From assembly GCF_013408305.1 (NCBI RefSeq), contig NZ_JACBZS010000001.1, forward strand, positions 372,001 to 436,000: a DNA stretch of 64,000 nucleotides. The letters are read 5' to 3'. The DNA comes from Naumannella cuiyingiana. Lineage in GTDB: Bacteria; Actinomycetota; Actinomycetes; Propionibacteriales; Propionibacteriaceae. A program made the translations under genes and the position numbers. Of the stretch, positions 27,001-35,509 are shown piece by piece; the stretch's first letter is position 1; the number at the start of each line of letters is the position of its first letter. Below the pieces are notes generated by a model. That model saw only the letters and a program-made list of their open reading frames with translations, was not told where the DNA came from and did not search any database.

Positions 27001-27241
27001 CCGCGCGCCGGGAGAAGGTCAGCACGAGGATCGATCCAGGATCGGCGCCGTCGTCCACCCGGGCCGCCACCGACTCGACCAGCGTGGTGGTCTTGCCGGT
27101 GCCCGGGCCAGCGAGCACCAGCAGCGGCCCGGTGGCGTGCTCGACGACCCGGCGCTGGTCGGGATCCAGCTCGGGTCGGGGCTCGCGCGCCACCACCGGG
27201 GGCAGCAGTCGCCACGCCGGCCCGGCCCGATTCTCACTCAC
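24017..27241 (-). CDS. adnA: Helicase-nuclease AdnA subunit (UvrD-type motor plus Fe-S nuclease)
   Basis: This is the partner chain of AdnB, about 1074 residues. The motor keeps Walker A AGPGTGKTTTLVESV, LVDEYQDTDPAQIRLL, GDPDQSVFAFRGAHS and AHRAKGLQWPLVVVAG. The C-terminal nuclease has RGRVDRLEL, LVDYKTSR and QLGVYQLA. A cysteine in LDCPRRWFL together with CRHCPFAGSC near the end forms the four-Cys pattern of Fe-S AddB/Cas4-type nucleases. The GTG at 27241 is chosen because TTGGAT (27248-27253) lies 6 nt upstream and the family homology starts just after; a longer frame to 27391 has no homology-like sequence. It is divergent from the cold-shock gene. Confidence 0.9.
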   Translation of the reverse strand: MSENRAGPAWRLLPPVVAREPRPELDPDQRRVVEHATGPLLVLAGPGTGKTTTLVESVAARVDDGADPGSILVLTFSRRAAGALRDRIARRLDRPGAIPRVLTFHGLAHALVRRFGPDDAMPRLLTAPEQEFRVRELLSGPGVAAGWPAELAAALPTRAFAGQVRDVLARARQLGLDPDDLAGLGRRADRADWSAAGAFMAEYLDVLDAEGVLDYAELVHRSRILLADPAVREAFAREFGQILVDEYQDTDPAQIRLLRALAGERRNVVAFGDPDQSVFAFRGAHSRGILDFGVDFADPDGTPAPILALGTGHRHGARIAAALAGVARRLPLARPLPPPVHAALREPAPDQVNDRVEVHTCASPSAEAEHIADLLRSAHLRDGLDWSEMAVLVRSGRRGIPPLGRALLAAGVPIEVAGDEIPLAAEPAVRPLLLGCQVVAAGGVPDADQAHRLLVSPLGGLDSLGVRRLGRALRAAERAELGEAVLPAPSADLVHRALAEPERLDALSDGPEVRAARDLAGLLADARRAAAAGPAEDVVWALWSGTDWPQRLRTEALGGGESARRANRDLDAVVALFDVAGRAAEVSGARGLAGFLAEVEAQQIPADTQREAAVRGAAVRLLTAHRAKGLQWPLVVVAGVQEGLWPDLRGRDSLLEPTRLGPAGLLEPEPGSARLAAERRLFLVACSRAARRLVVTAVAGTEGEGDQPSRFLAELGVPVRELAGRPARPLNLGSLVAELRRVSVDPAEPPAVRDAAAQRLARLAEACDDAGRPLVPMADPASWWGMDEATTGAPRADDGPLVLSSSEIGAALDCPRRWFLARRARGERPHGNAALFGSVVHALIEHSADGAAARGRLGELDAVWDRLSFDAHWLSASERAEAEAAVQRWAGWVEARGHRTLVGTEIGFDTTVQLAGAEPVRLRGRVDRLELTADGRLYLVDYKTSRSAIGAAEAAVHDQLGVYQLAAAAGAFERRAPGVRRVAGGELVFLRVQAAKVDQPWPVSVVQPSLDEVPHPAESEAGSPAQPTWVHARVAEAAGIARAESFPARRGDGCRHCPFAGSCPALAAGSRVVA

Positions 27242-27477
27242 GCACCCATCCAAGCACCCGCGTCTGACAGCGCCCGCGCGAGCCAACAGGAGATTTACCG
27301 ACAAAATGCCGGACTTCGGTTCCCAAGCCGGACGACATGTGACAGTGTGTGTCGAGCCACGAGACGTGGGGTGGGGAGAGCGAGTTTCCACGTTCCTGTG
27401 CCGGGGGGCACGCGTTTCGGCGGTGGTTAGGAGTGCGCGCCCGCGCCCTTCGCAGTATCAGCAAGGAGAGAAGTTTC
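27242..27477 (+). promoter_or_regulatory. adnA/cspA divergent promoter region and long cspA 5' leader
   Basis: No gene is seen in these 236 bases. The adnA -10-like TTGGAT is at 27248-27253 (minus). The part before the cold-shock gene is unusually AT-rich for this window around 27290-27350 and contains the inverted repeat ACGTGG/CCACGT (about 27364-27391). Long structured leaders are typical of cspA-like genes. The cspA SD, AAGGAGAG, is at 27463-27470. Confidence 0.45.
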
Positions 27478-27681
27478 ATGGCACAAGGAACCGTCAAGTG
27501 GTTCAACGCCGAAAAGGGGTATGGGTTCATCGCCATCGATGGCGGCGGCCCGGATGTTTTCGTGCACTACACCGCCATCGACTCGAGCGGCTTCCGCACG
27601 CTCGACGAGGGCCAGCGCGTCGAGTTCGAGACCAAGCAGGGTGACAAGGGGCCGCAGGCTGACGCGGTCCGCCTCGTCTGA
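27478..27681 (+). CDS. Cold-shock domain protein (CspA family)
   Basis: This is a 67-residue single cold-shock domain protein that binds single-stranded RNA or DNA and acts as an RNA chaperone. RNP1 (KGYGFIAID) and RNP2 (VFVHYTAI) are both present, after the classical [11 protein letters not shown] start. The ATG at 27478 has a strong SD, AAGGAGAG, 7 nt upstream; an upstream in-frame extension has no homology. It is followed by a strong bidirectional terminator. Confidence 0.95.
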   Translation: MAQGTVKWFNAEKGYGFIAIDGGGPDVFVHYTAIDSSGFRTLDEGQRVEFETKQGDKGPQADAVRLV

Positions 27682-27704
27682 GGCACCCCCCGACAGACCA
27701 CGAC

Positions 27705-27744
27705 ACGACCGCGGGTCCGGAGACTTCTCCGGGCCCGCGGTCGT
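27705..27744. terminator. Bidirectional terminator between the cold-shock gene and the moeZ-like gene
   Basis: An 18-bp stem (27705-27722 with 27727-27744) with one G-U-type mismatch and a 4-nt ACTT loop lies between two convergent genes. It is among the strongest hairpins seen in the window. No long U-tract follows. Confidence 0.85.
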
Positions 27745-27775
27745 TGCGTCCGGCTGCCGGCCTCGCCGGGTCCGC

Positions 27776-28942
27776 TCAGACCGGCAGACCCGGCTCGATC
27801 TCTCCCGCCCACGCGGTGATCCCGCCCCGCAGATGCTCCACATCGCGGCCCCGGGCACGCAGCAGTTCGCGCACCTGTCCCGAGCGCGCGCCGGAGCGGC
27901 AGTACAGCACCACCGCCCCGGGCGGCAGCCGGTCCGGGTCGGCCTCGATCAGGCCCTTGGGTACGAGCTCGGCCCCCGCGATCTGCGAGACCGCGGTCTC
28001 GGCCGGCTCCCGGATGTCGATCAGGGTGAAGTCGGCGCGTCCGGCCGAGCGCTCGGCGAGCAACCGGCGAAGCTCCTCGGCGGAGATGCCGTCGTCCTCC
28101 TCGACGGGGTCACCCGGGGCCGGCGTACCGCAGAATTCGCCGTAGTCGACCAGGCCGTCGATGGTCGCGTCCGGACCGCACAGCGGGCAGCCGGGATCCG
28201 CCTCGACGCGCAGGGTACGCCAGTCCTGGCCGAGCGCATCGTGGACCAGCAGCCGGCCGACCAGCGGCTCGCCGGCACCGGTGATCAGCTTGATCGCCTC
28301 GGCGGCCTGGACCGATCCGATCACCCCGGGCAGCACGCCCAATACGCCGCCCTCGGCGCAACTGGGGACCGCGCCCGGCGGCGGCGGCTCGGGATAGATG
28401 CAGCGATAGCAGGGGCCGTGGCCGGCCCAGAGGACGCTGACCTGGCCGTCGAACCGGAAGATCGAGGCCCAGACACAGGGCAGCCCGGCGAGCGCGCACG
28501 CATCGTTGACCAGGTAGCGGGTGGCGAAATTGTCGGCCCCGTCCACGACGAGGTCGTACTCGGCGACGACCGCCCGCGCGTTGTCCGCGGTCAGCGGCTC
28601 GCGATGGGTGCGGACGGTGACCAGGGGGTTGAGTTCGGCCAGGCGGGCCGCGGCCGACTCCACCTTGGACCGGCCGACATCGGCCACCCCGTGCAACACC
28701 TGGCGCTGCAGATTGGACTCGTCGACGACGTCGAAGTCGATCACGCCGATCGTGCCGACGCCGGCCGCCGCGAGATAGAGCAGCGCGGGGCTGCCCAACC
28801 CGCCCGCACCGACCACCAGTACCCGCGCGTTCTTCAGCCGCCGCTGCCCGACCATCCCGATGTCGGGAATCAACAGGTGCCGGCTGTAGCGTCCGAGCTC
28901 GGCGGGTTCCAGCTCGGCGCCGGGACTGACCAACGGATCCAT
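27776..28942 (-). CDS. MoeZ-like adenylyltransferase/sulfurtransferase (ThiF plus rhodanese)
   Basis: The ThiF/MoeB domain (about 1-260) adenylates the C-terminus of a sulfur-carrier protein: nucleotide loop VVGAGGLGSPALLYLAAAGV, SNLQRQVLH, DGADNFATRYLVND, and zinc CxxC pairs (CYRCIYP, GCPLCG). The rhodanese domain (about 290-388) has the active-site loop CRSGARS and LIDIREPAE. This fusion is MoeZ of actinobacteria, which activates CysO, MoaD or ThiS. M. tuberculosis has MoeZ at the matching place (Rv3206c). The ATG at 28942 lies 6 nt after TAGCGT (28949-28954). Confidence 0.9.
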   Translation of the reverse strand: MDPLVSPGAELEPAELGRYSRHLLIPDIGMVGQRRLKNARVLVVGAGGLGSPALLYLAAAGVGTIGVIDFDVVDESNLQRQVLHGVADVGRSKVESAAARLAELNPLVTVRTHREPLTADNARAVVAEYDLVVDGADNFATRYLVNDACALAGLPCVWASIFRFDGQVSVLWAGHGPCYRCIYPEPPPPGAVPSCAEGGVLGVLPGVIGSVQAAEAIKLITGAGEPLVGRLLVHDALGQDWRTLRVEADPGCPLCGPDATIDGLVDYGEFCGTPAPGDPVEEDDGISAEELRRLLAERSAGRADFTLIDIREPAETAVSQIAGAELVPKGLIEADPDRLPPGAVVLYCRSGARSGQVRELLRARGRDVEHLRGGITAWAGEIEPGLPV

Positions 28943-28948
28943 GCCCCC

Positions 28949-29004
28949 ACGCTACGCGGGCCGGCGAACCGCGACCGCCAGCGGCGCCGGCCCGGGCCTA
29001 GGCT
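28949..29004. promoter_or_regulatory. Divergent promoters of the moeZ-like and ligD polymerase genes
   Basis: TAGCGT on the minus strand (28949-28954) lies 6 nt before the moeZ-like ATG. TAGGCT on the plus strand (28999-29004) lies 6 nt before the GTG of the polymerase gene. Both are -10-like elements at leaderless spacing. Confidence 0.5.
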
Positions 29005-29010
29005 GGCCCG

Positions 29011-29955
29011 GTGGCCCGTTCCGAGACGCTGACCGAGATCGACGGTCGTCGGCTGGCGTTGTCCAACCTGGCCAAGGAGCTCTATCCGAGCGGGCAGACC
29101 AAGGCCGAGGTGATCTCCTACTACCTGCACATCGCGCCCGTGCTGTTGCCGCACATCGCCGACCGCCCGCTGACCCGGCTGCGCGCCCCGGACGGCGCCG
29201 CCGGCCCGACGTTCTACGAGAAGAACGCGCCGGCCGGTACGCCGGACTGGGTACGGGTCCGGCCGGTGCAGGCCTCCGACGGGCCGATCGACTACGTGGT
29301 CGCCGACGACGCCGCGACGGTGGTCTGGCTGGCCAACCTGGCGGCGCTGGAGCTGCACGTGCCGCAGTGGCGTTTCGCCTCCACCGGGCCGGGGCGGCTG
29401 CGGCTGCCCGAGAGCGCGACGGACGCGCCACTGCCGTTGCACGACCGGTTGGTGATCGACCTGGACCCCGGCGAGGGGATCACCATGATCGAATCGGCCC
29501 GGGCGGCGCTGCTGGCCGGTGGCCTGCTGGCGCGCGACGGGCTGGTGCCGGTCTGTCGCACCTCGGGCGGCAAGGGCCTGCAGGTGGCCGCCGCGATCGC
29601 GCCCGCCGACGGCACCGCGAGCCGCGACTACGTCCGCGGGCTGGCCGCCGAGCTGGTCCGCACCGCGCCGGACCTGTTCGTCGACCAGATGGCCAGGTCG
29701 GCGCGGGCCGGGCGGATATTCGTCGACTACAACCAGAACCAGACCTTTCGCAACACGGTCGCGCCGTACTCGCTGCGGATCGGGGACCGTCCGCGGGTGG
29801 CGACCCCGCTGACCTGGGACGAGTTGGGCGCGGTGCAGACGCCCGATGCGCTGCGATTCGGCCCGGACGAGGTCCTGGCCCGGGTCGCCGAGCACGGCGA
29901 CCTCGCCGGGGACCTGCTGCTCGACGACCCGCCACCACTACCCGCGAGCGACTAG
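29011..29955 (+). CDS. LigD-type polymerase domain protein (archaeo-eukaryotic primase family, NHEJ)
   Basis: This is a free-standing polymerase domain (PolDom) of the LigD family, 314 residues; in NHEJ it fills in ends with ribonucleotides. The catalytic DLDPGEG (metal-binding Asp pair), SGGKGLQ and FVDYNQNQ...RNTVAPYSLR blocks are present. The N-terminal LSNLAKELYP is typical. There is no ligase or nuclease domain, and no ku gene is in the window. GTG 29011 appears leaderless. Its TAG stop (29953-29955) is part of the -10-like element of the next gene. Confidence 0.9.
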   Translation: MARSETLTEIDGRRLALSNLAKELYPSGQTKAEVISYYLHIAPVLLPHIADRPLTRLRAPDGAAGPTFYEKNAPAGTPDWVRVRPVQASDGPIDYVVADDAATVVWLANLAALELHVPQWRFASTGPGRLRLPESATDAPLPLHDRLVIDLDPGEGITMIESARAALLAGGLLARDGLVPVCRTSGGKGLQVAAAIAPADGTASRDYVRGLAAELVRTAPDLFVDQMARSARAGRIFVDYNQNQTFRNTVAPYSLRIGDRPRVATPLTWDELGAVQTPDALRFGPDEVLARVAEHGDLAGDLLLDDPPPLPASD

Positions 29956-29965
29956 GCTGCCGAGG

Positions 29966-30607
29966 ATGGAGTCCACCACACACCGAGCCGAACCGGGCCG
30001 CGCGGCGCGCAGCACCCGGCTGCCGCGCGAGCAACGCCGCCGCCAGTTGCTGGACTCGGCCGGCGCCGTCTTCGCCGCCAACGGCTACCACGCCACCGTG
30101 ATGGACGACATCGCCGAGGCGGCCGGGGTCTCCAAGCCTGTTCTCTACCAGCACTTCCCGTCCAAGCTGGATCTCTATCTCGCGCTGCTCGACGCCTCGG
30201 CCGACCAGGTGGTCGAGCTGGTCAGCGGCGCGATGGCGGCGACCGACGACAATGCCGATCGCGTGTCGTCGGCGATCGGCGCCTTCTATGCCTATGTCAC
30301 CGAACACCAGACCTTCCGGCTGATCTTCGAGACCGACCTCAACCCCGACCCGCGGGTACGCGATCTGGTCTGGCGGATCCACACCGATCTGGCCGAGGCG
30401 ATCGGTCAGGTGATCGCCCTCGACACCCGGCTGCCGGCCGACGAGGCGCGGCTGCTCGGCGTCTCGCTGGTCGGGCTGGCTCAGGTCAGCGCCCGGTACT
30501 GGACCAACGAGAGCTCCGGGATCGGTCAGGCCCGGGCGGTCGAGCTGGTCAGCCAGCTCGCCTGGCGGGGCATCCGGGCCTTTCCCCGGGTCACGGCGAA
30601 CGCCTGA
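29966..30607 (+). CDS. TetR family transcriptional regulator
   Basis: This regulator of 213 residues has an N-terminal TetR helix-turn-helix: QLLDSAGAVFAANGYHATVM, then DIAEAAGVSKPVLYQHFPSK at about residues 45-65. The C-terminal ligand domain is alpha-helical with no recognised ligand signature. The ATG at 29966 lies 7 nt after TAGGCT (29953-29958), which overlaps the ligD polymerase stop. It corresponds in position to Rv3208, a TetR-type regulator of mycobacteria. Its targets are not visible here. Confidence 0.88.
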   Translation: MESTTHRAEPGRAARSTRLPREQRRRQLLDSAGAVFAANGYHATVMDDIAEAAGVSKPVLYQHFPSKLDLYLALLDASADQVVELVSGAMAATDDNADRVSSAIGAFYAYVTEHQTFRLIFETDLNPDPRVRDLVWRIHTDLAEAIGQVIALDTRLPADEARLLGVSLVGLAQVSARYWTNESSGIGQARAVELVSQLAWRGIRAFPRVTANA

Positions 30608-30640
30608 CGCGGTTGTCCCCTCGCTGACTCCCCGGCGCAC

Positions 30641-30704
30641 TAGATTGTGCGGCGACCCACCCGGCGAGCGCGCCGGCTCGCAGCATCGACGCAGGAGGGA
30701 CCGC
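30641..30704 (+). promoter_or_regulatory. Promoter/leader of the TelA-PknG operon
   Basis: A -10-like TAGATT (30641-30646) has no clear -35 at standard spacing. It is followed by a leader of about 50 nt and an excellent SD, AGGAGGG (30693-30699), 5 nt before the ATG at 30705. It is the only obvious promoter for the ten-gene signalling operon. Confidence 0.5.
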
Positions 30705-31964
<1,260 letters not shown>

Positions 31965-31968
31965 GGCG

Positions 31969-32517
31969 ATGGGATTTCTCGACTGGGTCGGCCGGGTCAA
32001 CGACCGGCTGGAACCGGAGGGGATCGATGCACCGACGGTGCCGAGCGATGCCGACATCCTCAATGCACTGGAGCGCACCGAGGAACTGGCCCGGTCGGCG
32101 GGGCTGCCGTCGCTGGTGCTGGTCCGGGTGGGCCGGGTGGCAGGGTTGGTCCGCGACACCCTGCCCCGGTTGCGCAGCACCGGCCTGAACACGACCGATT
32201 CCTATGCCGTGATGGCGACGGCGACCGACTATCTGCCCGAGGCGCTCGGGGCGTACCTGCGGCTGCCGCGGGACTGGGCGAACACCCGGCCGGTCGATGC
32301 GGGCAAGACCTCGCTGATGCTGCTGGTCGACCAACTGGACCTGCTCGGGTCCACCATGGCGAAGGTGCTGGACGCGGTGGCTCGCACCGACGCGGCCGCG
32401 CTGGTCGCGCACGGGCGGTTCCTGACCGAACGGTTCGGAGGCGCACCGGTGACCCGGCCGCCGCAGCCGCCGGCACCACCGCGTACCGGAAATCCGCTCG
32501 ACCTGGAGGGCCCGTGA
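31969..32517 (+). CDS. Hypothetical protein of the TelA-PknG operon
   Basis: I do not recognise this 182-residue protein. It begins MGFLDWVGRVNDRLEPEG and is mostly helical with a regular leucine/alanine pattern. The segment SYAVMATATDYLPEALGAYL resembles short helical scaffolds seen beside TelA genes, but this is a weak impression. It ends in a Pro-rich tail (TRPPQPPAPPR). There is no signal or membrane segment. It starts 4 nt after the TelA-like gene and overlaps the AAA+ gene (GTGA), so it is cotranslated with them. A helper or adaptor of the TelA-like protein is a guess from context. Confidence 0.7.
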   Translation: MGFLDWVGRVNDRLEPEGIDAPTVPSDADILNALERTEELARSAGLPSLVLVRVGRVAGLVRDTLPRLRSTGLNTTDSYAVMATATDYLPEALGAYLRLPRDWANTRPVDAGKTSLMLLVDQLDLLGSTMAKVLDAVARTDAAALVAHGRFLTERFGGAPVTRPPQPPAPPRTGNPLDLEGP

Positions 32518-34103
32518 CCGAAGCCGATGCACCCGCCGGGGCGCTCGCGGTCGCGCTGCGGGAGTTGTCCGCGGTCGCGCGCGGCGCCGGCCAGGATCCG
32601 GCGGCGGCCCGGGCGGAGGGCGTTCGGCTGGCCGCCGCCGTCGCGGAGCGGTCGCCGGGGGCCTTCGCCGAGTGGGCCGCCCAGACCGGCGAGCCGGAGG
32701 GCGCCGCCGCATTCGCCGACGCGGCGCGGCACGGACGGGCGTGGCGCGGCGCGCCGACCAGCCTGCTGGACACCTTGATCGCGAGCGGCTCGCCCGGTGC
32801 GGACGCCTACGCCCGCGCGCTGGCCGGCGTGGCCACGGCGGCGGCAACGCTCGGCACCCCCGATGCCCGCGCCACCGGGAACGCGGCGGCCGCCGCGAGC
32901 GCGCAGCTCTCCGCGGTGGCCGCGGCGCGGCGCCTGCACGCCGCGCGGCCCGAGGGCTCGCCGCGCGCGGCCGGGCCGACCGCGGATCACGACTTCGTCG
33001 CCCGGGCGCCGGCGCTGGTCGAGCAGGTGCTGGCCCGGCTCGGCGGCCAACGGCCCTCCCCCGCGGCCCCCGGCTCGTGGCTGGACCTCGACGCGACCGC
33101 CCCGATCGGCCCCGGCGCCTTCGACCTCACCGGCCGCGGGTCACCGGCCGCGGGGCCGGGGCCCACAGCAGACCCGGGCACAGCGGTCGAACCGGGCACC
33201 GCGACCGGTGACCCGCGGCCGGAGCCCGCAGCCGATACCGCAGCACAGGCCGCGACCGAGGCCGAGCCCGCCGAGGACCCGCGTACCCTCCCCGAACTGC
33301 TGGCCGAGCTGGACGAGCTGATCGGACTGGCCGACGTCAAGGCCGAGATCCACCGCCAGGCAGCGCTGCTGCGCGTCGAGGGGTTGCGCCGCGACGCCGG
33401 GCTGGACCGGCCGGCGATCACCCGGCACCTGGTCTTCGTAGGCAACCCCGGCACGGGCAAGACCACGGTGGCGCGCCTGGTCGCGGGCATCTACCGGGCG
33501 CTGGGCCTGCTGTCGAAGGGACATCTGGTCGAGGTGGACCGTTCGGATCTCGTGGCGGGCTACCTCGGGCAGACCGCGACCAAGACGGCGGACGTGGTCG
33601 CGTCGGCGGCCGGCGGCGTCCTGTTCATCGACGAGGCGTACTCGCTGACCGGGGACCAGTACTCCACCGAGGCCGTCGACACGCTGGTCAAGGAGATGGA
33701 GGACCGCCGCGACGACCTGGTGGTGATCGTCGCCGGCTATCCCGGCCCGATGGCGCTGTTCGTCGCGCAGAACCCGGGTCTGGCGAGCCGCTTCCGGACG
33801 ACGGTCGAGTTCGCCGACTACAGCGACGAGGAACTGGTCGAGATCTTCGCGCTGCTCGCGGAGGCGGCCGATTACGACCTCGCGCCGCAGACCATCGCCG
33901 CCTTCGCCGAGCTCGCGGCCGCCCAGGAGCGGGGCCCGGCCTTCGGCAATGCGCGGTACGCCCGTAACTGCCTCGAGGCCGCGATCGGCGCGCACGCGTG
34001 GCGACTGCGCGATGTCGAGCAGCCGAGTCTCGAACAGCTCCGCGAGCTGCGCCCCGAGGACCTGACCGAACCCGACCCCGACCGCAGGCAGGATGAGGCA
34101 TGA
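32514..34103 (+). CDS. CbbX/SpoVK-type AAA+ ATPase
   Basis: This AAA+ protein has 529 residues. The N-terminal 265 residues are Ala-rich and of unknown fold. The ATPase core starts at LDELIGLADVKAEIHRQAAL and has Walker A GNPGTGKTTVARL, Walker B VLFIDEAYSL, sensor IVAGYPGPM and arginine-finger context NPGLASRFRT, with the Sigma-like GNARYARNCLEAA at the end. This is the CbbX/EccA-like class, which remodels protein complexes. No ESX (type VII secretion) genes are nearby. GTG 32514 overlaps the previous stop (GTGA), and its own stop overlaps the next gene (ATGA). Confidence 0.88.
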   Translation: MTEADAPAGALAVALRELSAVARGAGQDPAAARAEGVRLAAAVAERSPGAFAEWAAQTGEPEGAAAFADAARHGRAWRGAPTSLLDTLIASGSPGADAYARALAGVATAAATLGTPDARATGNAAAAASAQLSAVAAARRLHAARPEGSPRAAGPTADHDFVARAPALVEQVLARLGGQRPSPAAPGSWLDLDATAPIGPGAFDLTGRGSPAAGPGPTADPGTAVEPGTATGDPRPEPAADTAAQAATEAEPAEDPRTLPELLAELDELIGLADVKAEIHRQAALLRVEGLRRDAGLDRPAITRHLVFVGNPGTGKTTVARLVAGIYRALGLLSKGHLVEVDRSDLVAGYLGQTATKTADVVASAAGGVLFIDEAYSLTGDQYSTEAVDTLVKEMEDRRDDLVVIVAGYPGPMALFVAQNPGLASRFRTTVEFADYSDEELVEIFALLAEAADYDLAPQTIAAFAELAAAQERGPAFGNARYARNCLEAAIGAHAWRLRDVEQPSLEQLRELRPEDLTEPDPDRRQDEA

Positions 34104-35509
34104 GTCAGCCACGAGCAGGCACGAGTCGGGGGCAGGCTCCCGGCTTCCCGTTCGCGTCCGCCCCGGGGACGCACGCACCGGCACCCCAACCACCGGCACC
34201 GGCACCCCAACCACCGGCACCAGCACCCGGCCGGCCGCAACCCTCCCCCGCACCGGCCGGCCCTTCCGCCCGCCGCGCGGCCGCGGCGCCGGCCCGACCT
34301 GCCTATGCCCGACCGGCGCTGTCGACGCCGCGCTGGCTGCGCCGGGCGCAGGTGCTGATCAGCGTCGGCTGCCTGCTGCTCGGCATCCTGGCGACCGGGG
34401 TGCTGGCCTCCAACCGTTCCTCGGTCACGGCGCTCAGCGCGAATGTCGACCAATTGCTTCGCATCCAGACCATCCAGTCCAGCCTCCTGGCCGCGGACGT
34501 GGCGGCGACCAACTCCTTCCTCGGCAGCGAATCGGCGAGCCCGGCGCAGTTGCAGCGCTTCGACGACGCGATCAACGCGACGAGCGCCGAGATCGTCCGG
34601 GCCAGCCGGGCACAGCCGGCCGATGCCGCCGCCCTCGCCGCGCTGAACGAGCAGGTGCTGCGCTACACCGAGGCGATCGAGGCGGGCCGGACCAACAACC
34701 GGCAGGGATTCCAGGTCGGCACGGCGTACCTGTCCGACGGTTCGGCCACGCTTCGCGAGCGCGCGATGCCGATCGTCGATTCGCTGCTGGCGGCGAACAC
34801 CGAGCGGATCCGCGCCGAGACGGCGGCGCTCGGTGGCCTCGGCCTGGTGGCGGCCTTCCTCGCGCTGGCGGTACCGGCCGCGATGGCCTGGTTCTGGGTG
34901 CAGATGGCGCGCCGGTTCCGCCGCTACGTCAACATTCCGTACGCCGTGGCCGCGGGCGCCGCCGCGCTCGCCGCGCTGATCCTGCTGATCTCGGTGGGCT
35001 CGTCGATGGCCACGGCCGCCGCGCTGGACCGCGACCGGATCACCCCACTGTCGGCCCTGGCCGCCGCCCGCGGCGACGCGGCGGACGCGAAATCGTATGA
35101 GGCGCTGCGGCTGATCGAGCAGTCCGGGCGCGACGGCCACGAGGAGAGCTGGGTCGAGGCCGACACGGCCGTGGCCGATGCCCTGGCGGGGGCCCCCGGT
35201 CTGGCGGGCCTGTGGCAGGCCTACCGCGACGTACACGGCGAGATCGTCACGCTGGACACGGACGGGAACTGGGCCGGCGCGGTGCAGATCGCGACCACCG
35301 ACGAACCCGGCGGATCGAACAGCCGGTTCGCCGAGTTCGACAAAGCCGCGGCCGACGCCATCGCCGCCGATGCGGCCGTGGTCTCGAGGCAATTGGCGAA
35401 CACCGCGACCTGGCTCACCGTCGCGGCGATCGCGACCGGACTGCTGGCGGCCGTCGGCATCGTCGGCGCCGCGGTCGGCATCAACCTGCGGATCAAGGAG
35501 TACCAGTGA
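34100..35509 (+). CDS. GlnX-like membrane sensor protein
   Basis: This protein of 469 residues has a long Pro/Ala-rich cytoplasmic N-terminus (about 1-75), four membrane segments (about 80-102, 246-270, 280-305 and 437-460) and two alpha-helical extracytoplasmic parts, the first reading SALSANVDQLLRIQTIQSSL. This topology and its position next to the glutamine-binding-like lipoprotein and the PknG-like kinase match mycobacterial GlnX (Rv0412c), which relays extracellular amino-acid signals to PknG. A perfect 21-bp duplication (34180-34221) lies in the Pro-rich region. The gene is ATGA/GTGA-coupled on both sides. The role is inferred from position and topology. Confidence 0.75.
   Translation: MSQPRAGTSRGQAPGFPFASAPGTHAPAPQPPAPAPQPPAPAPGRPQPSPAPAGPSARRAAAAPARPAYARPALSTPRWLRRAQVLISVGCLLLGILATGVLASNRSSVTALSANVDQLLRIQTIQSSLLAADVAATNSFLGSESASPAQLQRFDDAINATSAEIVRASRAQPADAAALAALNEQVLRYTEAIEAGRTNNRQGFQVGTAYLSDGSATLRERAMPIVDSLLAANTERIRAETAALGGLGLVAAFLALAVPAAMAWFWVQMARRFRRYVNIPYAVAAGAAALAALILLISVGSSMATAAALDRDRITPLSALAAARGDAADAKSYEALRLIEQSGRDGHEESWVEADTAVADALAGAPGLAGLWQAYRDVHGEIVTLDTDGNWAGAVQIATTDEPGGSNSRFAEFDKAAADAIAADAAVVSRQLANTATWLTVAAIATGLLAAVGIVGAAVGINLRIKEYQ
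34180..34221 (+). repeat. Perfect 21-bp tandem duplication in the GlnX-like gene
   Basis: Two identical 21-bp copies lie at 34180-34200 and 34201-34221. They encode the PAPQPPA repeats of the cytoplasmic Pro-rich tail. Identity suggests recent slippage. Confidence 0.9.
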
